Shown here piece by piece: positions 31,613-43,460 of a stretch of 64,000 bases of DNA. This DNA is from Didymella arachidicola (taxonomy: Eukaryota; Ascomycota; Dothideomycetes; Pleosporales; Didymellaceae). A program made the translations under genes and the position numbers. Each line of letters opens with the position of its first letter. Position 1 is the first letter of the stretch. The stretch lies in contig CM049985.1 in NCBI GenBank assembly GCA_016630955.3, positions 620,001-684,000 on the forward strand, read 5' to 3'. The notes beneath the pieces were generated by a model, which saw nothing but the letters and a program-made list of their open reading frames with translations, did no database searches and was not told the DNA's origin.

Positions 31613-33622
31613 TCACACCTTCGTCTGCGCAGCCTCGGTCCACTCGATGACCTTCTGCAACAACCCCACATCAGCAAGCGCCTGTTCCCTCGCCTCACCC
31701 TCTTCAACAACAGCACCCAGCTCTCCCCCCTCTGTTAACTCCTTCTGGAACCTTGCAGCGACATCCTTCAATGGGCCAACATAGTGGGCAATATCAAGAG
31801 CCTTGACCGCTAACGGCTCATGCAGATGTCGTGCTTGTAAGAGGAGATAGTAGAAGTTGAGCGCAGCGACGTAGAACCCGAGTTCTTGCCTGAACCGCAT
31901 CCAGGAATCGCTCACTTCGACGCTGAGCGAGGCGTAGTGAGTGCTTAGATCGGGCCAAAGGTAGGGCGCCACGGTCTGGAGCGCGACGGGAGTTGCGAAG
32001 ATGGAGGTGTGTGTGTCGTCTTCGGTGTCAACGTGCGGCCCATTGGCTTCGAGGGTTTCACCCTTGAGCCAGGACACGGCACTTGCTTTGAGGTTCTCGT
32101 ACGGACAGTGTTCAAGTGTGTCGCGGATGAACGTCAGACGGACCAGATCGTGCGGGTGCGAGCGCAGAATTGTGGTTGTGAGGTAGTGCGCGTGGCCCCG
32201 GAGGCTGGGTGATGGTGTATTTGCGGAAATGAGTGAGACAGTCTGGAGGTACTGTGCGAAGGACTCGTCGTCGTGCGGCTCGCCAACATTGTTGCTCTCG
32301 ATAGCGATCAAACCCAGGGCAAGTATAATGTCAAGCAATGCTTCAGGCTCGAGACCGACGGTTTGAGGACCAAGAGCGCCGACGAAATTTTTGAGTAATG
32401 TTGCGTGGTCGGGAAAGATCGAAAGCGAGGATCTGTCGTCTCCCTGCGCCGCTGCATATAGCTCCTGTTTCACGTTTCGCGCAGTGTATAGGATGAGTGC
32501 TCCTGTCCTCGATAGCGGTATGTCGGCAGCAGTAGCAGGCGGTTCGTCTTCTGTGCCTGGAACGCCCCTCTTCTCGACTTCGGAGTCCAGAATAGTCGAG
32601 ATCAGCTCTTCCGTCTTCAGCCCTAAATCTTGCGCTAACGCGACTACCTGCCCAAGAATAGCTGTCCTTGATCTCAAATCCTCATCTTCCGCAAATCGAT
32701 CTGCATACTTCTGATATTTGGGCTTCTTCGGGATCCTTGATGGTTCGTACTTCTCCATTAATCTGCTAGCCCAAGACAGCCCAGGTACATCATCGTCTGA
32801 CTTCAGCGAGAGAACGTAGTCCTCCAGAATGTGCGTGATGAACGACTGAAGTAGGCGATTGACGAGGGTTGTCTCGTCGACGTTTGGTGCTTCGCTTTGT
32901 GCTTCTGGGTCGACCTGACTCTCATTTGTGTTCGTCCTGCTCAAGAGATTACCGCTACTCCGCCTGGACGGCAGAAGTGGTCTCTTGGTCCCCGACAGTG
33001 TCTTCACAAGCTTGATTGCAGCCAGTGTAAGCTCTTCCTGATGCGATGTCGCTCTGTTGAATGCAAGAAGTACAGCCTGCAGACTAGTCGAAAGGAAGCG
33101 ACTCGGGAACTTAGTCTTGACTCTCTTGTGCAGCGTGGCAAGCAGGTCAAGAAGGATCTCGAACTTCAGCACCGGCAAGGGCGGAAGCACTGTGCGTGGG
33201 AAAGCTGGGCTGGTGCTCGATTCTCCCACGCCAATATATGGCACTTCCAGCATCACCCCACCTTCCTCGTCAGACTCCGCTTCCTCGTCGTCGGTTTGTT
33301 GGTAAGAGTCCGCGAATTCAAGCAGCCGCAGTGCTTCTGTAACCTTCAACACACATTCTCTTGGGTTTCCTTTGGTAGCGATATCCTGCAAACATTCCTC
33401 GGACGTTGGGAGAAGAGGTAGCAGTAGGTGTATCAGGTCCCAGCCGATGTTAGCCGTCAGCTCCGGGTCCTGGAGGACTTGATGCAAGATTGGCAAATTT
33501 TCTTCTGTGAGGTTGTATTCCACGATAGTGAGGTATGTAATGGGGTCAGTCGTGGGCGGACGTGCTGCCAAAAGTGGGTGCTGCTCCCTCTCCCTCTGTG
33601 TCTGGCCTTGTAGCTCAGCCAT
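31613..33622 (-). CDS. YAP-binding/Alf4/glomulin-family protein (Ybp1/Ybp2-like)
   Basis: This intronless 669-residue protein is largely helical and contains the N-terminal block TYLTIVEYNLTEENLPILHQVLQD and NIGWDLIHLLLPLLP, characteristic of the fungal Ybp1/Ybp2 and glomulin family (Pfam Kinetochor_Ybp2). Yeast Ybp1 supports oxidative activation of Yap1, Ybp2 acts at kinetochores, and glomulin binds the RING protein Rbx1 in cullin ligases. The role here cannot be chosen among these. I place the start at the ATG at 33622 because the family begins near this point. The frame stays open upstream to 33772 (ATG) and 33787 (a GTG, not a start). The C-terminus lies 250 bp from the tRNA gene. Confidence 0.85.
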   Translation of the reverse strand: MAELQGQTQREREQHPLLAARPPTTDPITYLTIVEYNLTEENLPILHQVLQDPELTANIGWDLIHLLLPLLPTSEECLQDIATKGNPRECVLKVTEALRLLEFADSYQQTDDEEAESDEEGGVMLEVPYIGVGESSTSPAFPRTVLPPLPVLKFEILLDLLATLHKRVKTKFPSRFLSTSLQAVLLAFNRATSHQEELTLAAIKLVKTLSGTKRPLLPSRRSSGNLLSRTNTNESQVDPEAQSEAPNVDETTLVNRLLQSFITHILEDYVLSLKSDDDVPGLSWASRLMEKYEPSRIPKKPKYQKYADRFAEDEDLRSRTAILGQVVALAQDLGLKTEELISTILDSEVEKRGVPGTEDEPPATAADIPLSRTGALILYTARNVKQELYAAAQGDDRSSLSIFPDHATLLKNFVGALGPQTVGLEPEALLDIILALGLIAIESNNVGEPHDDESFAQYLQTVSLISANTPSPSLRGHAHYLTTTILRSHPHDLVRLTFIRDTLEHCPYENLKASAVSWLKGETLEANGPHVDTEDDTHTSIFATPVALQTVAPYLWPDLSTHYASLSVEVSDSWMRFRQELGFYVAALNFYYLLLQARHLHEPLAVKALDIAHYVGPLKDVAARFQKELTEGGELGAVVEEGEAREQALADVGLLQKVIEWTEAAQTKV

Positions 33623-33936
33623 GGTGGTGGCCAAGGTGGGGCGATGTGTGGCCGCAGCTCTATCGACCTTCTCGACTTGGTGTTGAAGAAGCTTCTCCTG
33701 AAAAGAATGTATGCAACCTTCGGAGAGGATTTGTCTTATGATTATTTCTGGTCGCAGCGGTTGTTGAGACATCAGGCATTTGTCCACAAGCCGACCTGAC
33801 GCAATCAGCGACGCTAGTGACTAAACATGGCTAGACCCAGGTACTTGCAGGTCCCCGCGCCAAGAGGATCGCAAGTTACCAAAGTGAATCTCGTGTTGAT
33901 CATTGACAGCCCACCTCAGCACCACGCCCGCGCACC
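33623..33936. promoter_or_regulatory. Compact bidirectional promoter between the Ybp-like gene and LSM3
   Basis: Two genes start divergently only about 315 bp apart, so this stretch must carry both promoters and both 5' UTRs. No individual binding site is claimed. Confidence 0.6.
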
Positions 33937-34332
33937 ATGGACGACAAAGAAGAAACCAACGAGCCACTCGATCTTGTGCGCCTTTGCATCGATGAGATTG
34001 TCGTCGTGAAACTCCGAGGCGATCGCGAACTGAAGGGCAGACTGCACGTATGTTTGCGCGCACCAGCGAGACGCAGTGTCAGAAGCTAATGGGAACCTTC
34101 AGGCATACGATTCGCATTGTAATCTTGTTCTCGGCGATGTCGAAGAGACAATATTTGTGGCAGAGGAAGAGGAGGATGACCAGGAACCGCGCGTACGGAC
34201 AGTCAAGAAACAGAGCGAGATGCTGTTTGTACGAGGTATGTGGCAGATGAGCCGAGTGCATGGGGACAGGACTAAAATTGGACAGGCGATTCAGTAGTGT
34301 TGATTGCACCGGCGGAGGGCGCCTCGCAGTGA
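33937..34332 (+). CDS. LSM3: U6 snRNA-associated Sm-like protein Lsm3
   Basis: Lsm3 is one subunit of the Lsm1-7 ring (mRNA decay in P-bodies) and the Lsm2-8 ring (U6 snRNA binding in the nucleus). Exons 33937-34047, 34103-34235 and 34286-34332 give 96 residues. The Sm1 motif covers PLDLVRLCIDEIVVVKLRGDRELKGRL and the Sm2 motif is MLFVRGDSVVLIAP, which ends the fold. AYDSHCNLVLGDVEE, with Asp and Asn at the RNA-contact positions, identifies the Lsm3 type. Both introns are 50-55 nt with clean borders. Edc3, another decay factor, is also encoded in this window, but far away. Confidence 0.95.
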
Positions 34333-35500
34333 GCCCGCGACATGGCCATCTACACAGGCGGAAGACCTCACCCGCGCGCTGGCAGGACGGAGGCAACGAC
34401 CCACGGACCGGCACTACGCCGATGCAAGCATTGAGATACCCGAGCGAACGCACGGCGAGGCAGGACATGAGTGGTGGAAAGTAATTGGCTGAAGTTCGAA
34501 TCGCGGGCTGGAAGAAGGCTGGTTGATGGGGCGACACGGTATGCGAACGCTTGATCTGAAAGCAATGAGTCACTTGAGACCGTTTAGCCGGCCGGCCTAG
34601 TTGTAGGCCAGTTGGCCAGGCGACCGCCTCCAAGGCCTAGCAGCCGTGTCACATGTGATAGCCGTTCCACCCAGAGAGCTACGAGCCAATGCCACGTGAT
34701 GAAACACTGTTCTGTGGGACGGTCTTTATCGTCAAGATCCTTGCTCTCCCTGCGCGTTTGGTGCTCTGCAACGTTGTATCTGAAAAGATTAGCACGTCAA
34801 TCTGCACAAGTCATCGTAAAATGCATCACCCGTACGGTCGTTCAGACATGAAGGATGCAGGCATTAATTAGCTTCTTTTGACTACACGTCCGTGAGGACG
34901 ACCGCATGACGCCAAAGCAGATGAAGAACCCCGGACGACTCGCACATAGCGCGATGTCTGTCTAACTCCTTAAGAACCAAAGCCTCCAGGCCTGAACCAA
35001 AGTGACAAGATACCAGAAAGCTTGCTAAGGAAACTCTTCCACACCATGATGGGGAATTAAAATCTGGTGTGCTGTGCTGATGTTCATGACTTCGTGTCAT
35101 CGTGATGTATCCGTCACGCTCGCAATGCTGAAAATATACTCGGAAAGGAAATGGTGCGGTGATGACGCTATGCTCGCTATGCTGGGAACGAGAGCGCATG
35201 TGTTGCTGGCTGAAGGTGGTCAAACTACTGGAAAACCGTAGTTGCCGAACGATGGTCGAGCTGCTGGTGGCTGCGGATGCTGTTGGGTTTGACCATGATC
35301 CAGAAAGCCGCCAAATCGTGTCGTGCTACTGTCTGGAAACAATAAACAAGAATGAAGGAGATTCCGGTGGTGACCGTGTTGGTGGTTGCTGGAGGCATGA
35401 AAATTATGGTGAGAGATCAAGTGCGCTGTCATGCGACACCTGTAAGCGCGTCAGAACCATGCCATTGTCAGGGGTCATTGTGGAGGTGAATAGAAGGTAT
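34333..35500. other. Convergent intergenic region, no gene seen
   Basis: 3' flanks of LSM3 and of the cyclin gene. Frames here are short and carry no recognisable motif. Confidence 0.45.
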
Positions 35501-37482
35501 TCACTTTCTTCGCCACGTTTGACCAGCAAGACTGTCTCTCGAGGCATATGGAAGCTGAAAGCCCTTCGCAACTTCCGTCTCTACGAAGATTGATGCGCGC
35601 TTGTAGCGCTTGTCGGTGTACTTTTCGTAGACTGCGGCGTGATGCTTCTGAGGGGCGTCACAGCATTCCATGATGCATGCGACAAGCTGTCGAAGCTGGC
35701 TCATTGTGTAGCCAGAGTAATGGACGTGGGCCTGAGACTAATGGTTATTAGCATGAGACCGTTGAATATGGAGGCGCATACGTACCCAGTCGCCCTTCTT
35801 CAACATGAAGCGCGCTAGACAATGGGCGCCAGCGGCGAGGAAGCTTGGAGCACAGCTGACGAAGCGCTCATCCATGACGGTGATCTCAAGGAAATACTTT
35901 GCCAGCGTCCTGGTCTCCAGGTCGTAATCATCTGCCTTGCTAATGCGGCGCAGGAAGCTCATTGGGCCAGGCCAGCCCAACTCGAACTGGAGCATGCTGA
36001 GCATGAATCGCTCAGCCTTGAGAACTTCATCAACAGTGTAGGCACCATCGACCATGTAGACGATCTCCTGAACTGAGGGGCAGTTGATCTCCTCGTACTT
36101 GGCGGCAACGAACAAGGCTGTCGCGCCGACCAGCTGAAGTTTGCCGAGGGAGACAACTTTGGCAGTGAGGAAGCGGTCAACGTAATTGACTGCAAGGAAG
36201 AGCGTTTCGGGCAGGAGCGTAAAGCGGTTGTGGACCTGGACCATCCAGTCCATCAGCACTGATCGCATCGACCACTGGATTTCGGCCTGATGGTCCATGT
36301 AGTTGGGATTCGGCTTCATCTTCTCTTCCAGACTGTGCATGTACTCGAAAATTTCGTCACCATACTCGGCAACCATCGAAGTGTCCCACTGCTCGTCCTC
36401 AACGTCCTCTTCTGACCTTGTTGATTCGACAAACTGCCTTGCAGCCTCCAGCTCACGTTGAGTTTTGGCGGTGATGCGTGGCGCAAGAACCAACGTGACA
36501 CCACCTGTTGTGTTGTCACCGCGCGAACGGAGAGACCTGGCGGTTGTATACCCATCGGCATCGTAGTACTCTTCCTCGTCATCTTCATCCCAGTATTCCT
36601 CCTGGTTAAGCTTTGCTAGCTCGTCGTTGCGCTCCTGCTCGATGACACGGGCCTGCTCCTCCAGAGCATCAAGATACTCATATTTCTCCTCGTCTACAGT
36701 AACCTCTTTTACTGGTCCTTGCACGTTGAGATTGACCTCGGCCTCGACTGGCCTAACGGCTGCTGGCTCGGGGGCACGGTCCTCGATGGGAAATGAGGTG
36801 GTCCGCGATGTTAATGCTTGCTTTGACGATGCAGTTGCTACGGCAGCTTCAGAAATGATCTCATTCTTAGCTTCGTGGAAAATTGTGGCGGCCTTCTGGG
36901 TAATGGTCTTGCGGGTGTTGGCGGAAGTATCGTTGGTGGTTCGCTTCGAAGCAGCAGATTCGGCAGAGTCTGGGTTGACAGGCTCGTTCGCCTTTGCGGA
37001 GATCGTCGAGAGTGGTCGTTGCGCAGGGCGAAGCAGTGCATTGGGCTTCTCGAGATCTTTGACGATCACCACAGAGGGGTCCTTCAGCATTGGGTTCTCC
37101 TTCCTCTTGCTCGCGAGATAGAGATCATCCTTCGCCAATCGTTGCCTCGTAGTGTTGCTGACATCTGCAAAAGGGGCGCGCTTAGCGGCCGGCTTGATAG
37201 CTCCTGCTGGCATTGAGAGGCCGTTCAGCGCAGACACAGATTTGCCCTGCCTAAGAGCTTTCCCGGCTGGCAACTGAGGTGGCAGGTTCTCGTCGCGCAC
37301 GCGGAGGCTGCGCAGAGGTCGTTGAGGCTGTTAAAGGAGTGTATCAGTGAGTGTTGTGCAAGCTTTGTGCAGAAGTCTGCTGTTATCAAATTCAAAAAGG
37401 CGCCGGTAGACTGTAGGCTAGTCGCACGCCCCGTAACGAGGTGAAGGCAGAGAAGAAGTTGCACACTCACCTTTGCATCCAT
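35501..37482 (-). CDS. G2/M B-type cyclin (NimE/Cdc13-like)
   Basis: This 594-residue mitotic cyclin activates Cdk1. Exons on the minus strand are 37482-37471 (only MDAK), 37327-35786 and 35731-35501. The N-terminal half is disordered, with a degenerate destruction box (RAPFADVSN) and Lys/Arg-rich stretches. The first cyclin box starts at IQWSMRSVLMDWMVQVHNRF and includes PETLFLAVNYVDRFL; the second includes PSFLAAGAHCLARF, then WAHVHYSGYT and a C-terminal helix. The last intron ends in two nearby acceptors (ATTAG and TCTCAG, 6 nt apart). The second gives W|AHVHYSGYT and fits other B cyclins better. A cluster of Glu/Asp/Tyr (EEYWDEDDEEEYYDADG) precedes the boxes. The product is nuclear and should be destroyed by APC/C at mitotic exit, when Cdc14 acts. 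Confidence 0.93.
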
Positions 37483-39729
37483 TCTGCTGCGTATCTGTCA
37501 ATTGATGTTAATAGTCCCTCGGATGGATGTTGGTCCTGGCAGCGATCGCGGACGGAATGAGGGTCGGCGACGAGCTCGATAGGGGCGGCGCGGGTGTCGA
37601 AGCTCTACAAAACAGAGGGCGAAATAACAAAACTCTCCATCTAACTTGGCGGCAATGAGATACTCGAACAGCTGTTGTCGGGCGACACGAGACGTGGTGG
37701 TGACAACAGCAGCCGGGCTGGATGCAAAGTATATATGGGGACGGGTCGAGCTCTGTCAGTAAACAACAAACATAACCCGTGCGCATCGAATCAACAGAGC
37801 TCGAGCGATCCGCTCCAACGCCGGATCGGGCGCTAGCGTGCCTGCCAGAGCAACGGCGTCATAGCGCAACGCGTCTGCCGAACACAAGCCCAAAAGCCCT
37901 TACTCAATGCGCTTCCCCATACACTGCAGTTGAAACCTCAATAAATCTTCTCATGGCCTCCAGGGCAATTGGAAGACATCGTAGCTCGTCTTTACAGATT
38001 TCCGAAACCCGTACGACGAGCGACTTTGCTGTTGACCGCTCTTGCCGAACAGACGCGCCAAGACGTTAGTGCTGTCACGAAATAGAAGCGTTCGCACGTG
38101 GTGTGCATTAGAAACGAAGACTCACCGACGACGCATGTAACTCCCCGCAAGTGTTTCAGAACAGTGCGGTCGCATTCGCGAAGGGTTGGAAATGCTGCTG
38201 CGATCATTGCGCCGCTATCCCCGCCGGGCAGGAGAGGCCCACAATGCGCAGCGCACAGCCAACCATCCGGCGCACTGCCTCTGAGTCTCAAACTTGCCGC
38301 CTTGCGGCCCTCTGGCTCTTGCGCCATCGTCCCAAATCGCATCGTGAACGCAAGTCTGCTTTGTGCTCGTATGAGAGTCCTTACGGGCTCGTTGTTGTTG
38401 CATGTGGTTCGCATGCTTTGTCTTCCACCGTCGCGGGCTAAGAGTGGGCCGACTTCACCGCTGTCGAGCTATCCACGCTCCCGACACAATCCGTGGCTCT
38501 GACGAGACAGTGCTGCGCATAGACTAAAAAAGATCGGCCTGTCAAAAGGCCCGCGACTGGTTCCCTGCGCTGAGATGGCTTTGGCAAAGTGCGGGAGAGC
38601 TACAATTCAAAGATGAGGGGTTCGTTCTCGGCCGGTTATCCATGCCACAAAGCTACAAGTCTACCTGCGGCGCTACTCACGTCTGGTTTGGCACGTCGTT
38701 CACTCGCATGCAGGGCCGGAACTTTCAGTAGCACAGTCATTTGAACAAAGCTGTAGAGGCCCCAGACCGACTTTGCTGAGTGTGCTGTTCACCGAAGTGG
38801 GTCGCAAACTGCGCCTTTGCGCCTGTGCTGTCACAGAATCATCCACAACAGCAGGCCGATTTCAGAGCGTTTTGTGGGGCGCAAGCCTTCAAACAGTGTC
38901 GACATGTATGGAAAGCTCAGGCGATCATGTCGACAGTTGTTATCCAAAGGAGCGATCCCCACAGATTGTGTTTAGCATTGATCGTTGCACGGAGATTTCT
39001 CCAACAGCACGCCGAGATTCTGCTGTCAACGAAGCCTCAGCGCTTCCCTCGAGCTGGGGGGGCAGGGTGCGTCTGATCTGCCTACGTGAGCTCATCTGCG
39101 CGCTGCGGCGACTCTGGTCCTTCGCTTTTGAAGTACCCCGGAGGCATAGTTCGCGCATCAGGGTGCTCGTGCTGTCTACATTGAAGCTAGATAATGGACC
39201 AACAAAGCGGCGTATCAGCTTGGGAGCCAAGTCCGAGGTATCGTTGAGCACCTTCGCAGCGAGTTCCGAAATGGTTTGCGCATGTTACCTTTGGAGCAAG
39301 CTAGATGTTTGTGTGCGAATCCAACTGCATGCCCTTTGGGGTCTATTTACTGGGGCACAAGAGAGCCGCCCTGAGGCTCTTCATAACGACGAATGACGTG
39401 CACCAACGAGGCAGCACATGGCTCCAGTGATGTCCAAACACTATCTTGATGCATTTCCTAATCTCGTAATGGGCCCAGGAGGTCATCGTGAGAGCGTGGG
39501 GGCAGTATAGGTGCTATGCGCTTGCAGCTGTACCGACATGGGACGGATGCGCTCGGGCAGCAACCTTTGCAAACCAGTACATACACCACTGGAAATGATT
39601 CCGGCTGCAAAGGCGACCAGCAATATGTAGAGCTGGTCACTACAGGAAGGTGCATTGTTGCTGCTCAAGCATTCCCAAGTCGCTGGCGTCGTGGTCATGT
39701 CGGAAGGCCATTAGCGAATGACCACCCCA
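37483..39729. other. Gene-free region of about 2.2 kb
   Basis: Upstream of the cyclin gene. No supported coding region, tRNA or repeat. Several frames of 90-200 codons overlap on both strands but lack motifs and have no plausible splice partners. Confidence 0.4.
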
Positions 39730-40339
39730 ACGCACTCCTCTTCCTCTCCACACCACCTCCCAGAGCCAACACCACCACTCTTCTGTAAGTCTCCAGCACC
39801 CTTGCCCGCCATGTAGAGCACTGGGAACCATGATTCCGTGCTCTGGCGGCTCCAATCTTGCCAGGCGCACTCGACCACTAACCGGTGCCCCAGCCAGCGG
39901 CGGTACCCATCGCAAACCCCCAGGAGAGCCCGTTTGGCCTCACACACTCTACACCCGGTATGTATGTCTCTCAGTATACCCACGCGACCGCTTAAGGATA
40001 TGCGGTTGTCGCTCATGGCGGCCCTCTGGTCGTCCAACCCTGCTGTCGCCGGCTTGCCTCAGGGCGGCCCACCCGGCAGCTGTGACGACGTCCCTACCAT
40101 CAAACCCATCAAGGCCGCTCGAGGCCATCATGGGGGGCGCCGAGCATCATACGAGCGATCATTGAGGGCCATCTGCTAATAGGAGTACCCCAGACTTGAT
40201 ATTCGACTACCCTCCCCCGACCGCTATTCGCTCCGAGGCCCTTGCGACACCGGCGGCATCCGTCAACCACCTACACCCATACACACAGAGCCGCTGTATA
40301 CGGGCTACAGAGACGTGCTCTGGAAGCAGGGGCAGTGGT
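39730..40339 (+). promoter_or_regulatory. Probable spliced 5' leader of the Zn2Cys6 factor gene
   Basis: A C/A- and C/T-rich stretch (about 39725-39783) ends in the donor GTAAGT near 39785, and a branch-like GCTAAT followed by CCCCAG lies at about 40175-40193, just before the frame of the downstream gene. I infer at least one leader intron. A GTATGT near 39959 is another possible donor. No in-frame upstream ATG joins to the main frame. Confidence 0.35.
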
Positions 40340-42411
40340 ATGCAAGTCTCCCACCTCCTTGCGCAACCTCGTGTGTCGAGCGCAAGATCCACCACGGAGA
40401 GCATTGAAGGCCGTGCTGCGGGCCACCACCACAACTCAAGGCATTCCGTCCCAGACTACGATATGCTGGCACAGGAACGTGACCCAGGCATGATGGAAAT
40501 CTATCCTAGCACCGAGACGGCCTCGGCGCACGACTCCCTGTCGCCCTCCAAGCAGGTGCCGTCCAAGCAAGTCAGCTTTGAGCTTCTGCTTCCTCAGTCC
40601 CCCCAGGCTAGGGCTCGACTTCCAATGAGGGTGAACATCTTTCCTCACGATACCACCGATTCGATCATCACAACTGTCAAGAACTTCTACGGGCTGTATG
40701 AGCGCAGGGGTGTCATCTTCGAAGATCGCCATGGCAACATCTTGATTGCTAGGTACGAGAACTTTGATCATGGCATGGTCGTTTACGTTCGAGTCTCAGC
40801 AGAGGATCCTGATCCAGAGGACTACTCGCCTGCTCCTCGTCAGTTGACCATCTCACCCCGCCGTCCTCGTCACCTCCTGGAAGAGGGCTACCAGATGCTG
40901 CCACCCAACCTCAATCAACAGCTGGGCTCAAGGGCAGGCTCGCGCTCCGAACGTCAGAGCCAGTCTCCCCATGCTCGTGGAAGGAGCACTTCAGCTGCTA
41001 CCCATTCCCGTCGCCACCGTCCTGCTGTCAAGAGCCGTGGCAACAGCTCCCACGGTAGCTTTGCTGAGCAGCATGGGGAGTACAGTGACAGCGACGGCGA
41101 GGGCTCTGTCTGTAGCTCTCGTCGCTCTCGCAAAGAACCTTTGGCCAGCGCTGACATCAGTGTCGACAACATCGTTGAGGGTGGTCGTCGTAAACGAGCG
41201 AAGTTTGACAGCTCCGTAAGTGATTCTCGACCTGTTTTGCTACGCACACGTTCTAACACCAGCTCCTTGTTCAGGAGCTACCTCTCTTCGTTCCTCCTCA
41301 GGTCCCCATGACCAATTCCATCTCGTCAGTTTCGCCACAGCGTCGCATCAGCGGTAACAACATGGCCGGTTCACCATACTCGACGAACCAACAGACTTTC
41401 TCATACCCCCTGCCTTCGCCGCAGAGTTACAACCAAGGCGACAGTTCGTACATGTCGAACGGACTCGTAACGCCGTACTCGATGTCCAGTGGTACAGCAG
41501 GCTACAAGCCGCGCCAGTACACGCACCGCTATTCTAACAGCGGTGGAGTCTTGCCAACTCCTGAGCACACCCTCAGCGTCATCTCTGACGAAGACGTTGC
41601 CCGCCAACTAATGCGCCTGGGCGATGCGTCCAATTTCTCTACCCATGGCCGCACTTCCACCTCTACTCTTGACGACACCTTCAGCGGCAAAGCTGACGCT
41701 GCCTCTTCGAGCGATGAGAGCGATGACGGTAGCCAGAATGGCAGTGAGCTTCCTCCTTTGCCCTACACCGTCGAGCGTTCCAACAATCACGTTCGTGCAT
41801 ACGACAACGCTTTCAGCAGTGGCGATGAATATGACGACAACAACGACTCCTTTAAGGGGGAGAGCGACGACGTCGTCCCCCACCATCATGATGAAATTCG
41901 GGTGCAGTTTGGAGTGCCCAAGGCTCGCTCTTCAATATCGAATAAGTCTGGCAAGCCTTCAAAACCTCGTTCGCTTTCGACCAAGCCCAAGCCCAAGACA
42001 AACGGGGCCAGCAAGCCGCCCATGTCCCCCACATCATTGCCTTCGCAGTCACGCAAGGCTTCAACTGCCTCACTCAACTTCCAGCACCAGTTTGGTGCGG
42101 ATGACGAGGATCTTTCGTCCAAACCACGATGCCAGCGTTGCCGTAAAAGTAAGAAGGGTTGCGATCGTCAGAGGCCATGTCAGCGTTGCAAGGACGCCGG
42201 CATTGGTGCTGAGGGCTGTGTCAGTGAGGACGAGGGCAACGGTCGCAAGGGGCGCTATGGACGCCATATGGGAGTGTCAGTTAAAACTGCTCCAACCACA
42301 ACCTCCATGGGACCGCCGCCCATGCACGAGCACCACAGCATGCCAGCCGATGTTTCCCACTTTGCGCTTACGGCCAGCGCCCTCGACAAGAGCAAGAAGC
42401 GCAAGAGGTGA
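40340..42411 (+). CDS. Zn2Cys6 transcription factor with a C-terminal zinc cluster
   Basis: About 670 residues from exons 40340-41215 and 41275-42411 (a tandem acceptor 12 nt earlier would add four residues). The zinc cluster CQRCRKSKKGCDRQRPCQRC lies near the C-terminus (about 100 residues from the end), not at the N-terminus as in most fungal factors. The N-terminal third contains a conserved globular block, LPMRVNIFPHDTTDSIITTV, continuing to ARYENFDHGMVVYVRV, which reads like a PB1 or ubiquitin-like fold. ELPLFVPPQVPM and the rest are Ser-rich and disordered, and the protein ends in KSKKRKR, a likely nuclear signal. No Fungal_trans domain is visible. I recognise the arrangement as conserved in filamentous ascomycetes but cannot give a firm name or target genes. 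The start is the first ATG in frame; the frame is open further upstream without ATG. Confidence 0.82.
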
Positions 42412-43460
42412 CATGGCTACGACAGTCCAGTTCACAGTGCAGCTGGATACGCCGCGCATTATCGTTCTATCATTCTTCCATCGCAGCTTCCGCTTGTCTC
42501 TTAGCGGTTCGGAGGCACTTATCTCAGTGGCCTACGATGACCATCTTTCAGCGCATGTTTGAATACTCGTTCAGCGCAGCGAAGCGTTGTTTTTCCGCGG
42601 TTTGAAAAGCATGTCAACACAAATCATGTTTCATATATCTCAAGCTGGTGTTGTATCTGCCGGGCTGGCTTTATGTTGGCGCTATGGAGGGGGAGAAATT
42701 GACGAAGGTATAGACGGTCGGTGGTCTGGTCAGGTTAGTAAGGGAGTCTGGATTGGCAAAGTTACTTTGGCAGCCGTCTCATTTGTCTCTCACCTATGCC
42801 TCGGAGTTTGCATCGCTGCGATATATAGTCTGAGATATGGTATCAAATGACTCCTTCTATTATCTTCTGCATGACACGTTGAGTGAGGCCTACCCACTGC
42901 CCACACGAGCAACCGGTGAGCGGGTATTGACAGCAACCGAGCGTCCAATCGGGCTTAGTGGTGTACTACTCGAGGAAATACCTCATTCGATGACCATGTT
43001 TGTACAGCTGGGACCTCACAGCATTCGTGCTGGACGTCCGATACATCGTCTCCCAAGGGAGATTGCAAGTTGCAACGAAAGGCTGATGCCGTACCTGAGT
43101 TGCACGCAGCGATAGAGCCCAATCTATTTTTGTCTCGGCTGAGTCTTGGAGTTGCGGCAGGAACGGCTTGGGGCAGGTGGGGCAGAGTCAGCCACAGTGC
43201 GGCGGAGCCTAGCCCGAGGCGCAGGTTGCCTGAAAGTGAATCGGCTCCCCATTTGATGAGCATGGCACAGAGTCAGCCCTGCCTGAACAACCACCGTACC
43301 CCTGTGACGATGGTTGTCTAAGCGCAGGCCCCCACGCTCGCTGTTCGCTGTTCGCTGTTCGCTTGCGCTGCTTGCTGTCTCTCTTTCTCTCTTAGCCGCC
43401 ACATTTACCAACCTTTCCTAGCGCAGATCAGCACTCCACAATTCTCCAAGCGTCGACGCA
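42412..43460. other. Intergenic region with a short tandem repeat before the Cyk3-like gene
   Basis: No gene is supported. Near 43338-43362 the heptamer-like unit TCGCTGT is repeated about three times, followed by a C/T-rich leader (TCTCTTTCTCTCTT) typical of the region just upstream of a start codon. Confidence 0.45.

Noticed and set aside
33623..33787. Longer N-terminus for the Ybp/glomulin-like protein
   Set aside because: The frame is open upstream (GTG at 33787, ATG at 33772), but the family start fits the ATG at 33622 and the extension has no conserved character.
40196..40339. Upstream extension of the Zn2Cys6 protein
   Set aside because: The apparent start is TTG. The region sits just after an acceptor-like CCCCAG, so it is probably leader sequence or part of an exon whose partner I could not identify.
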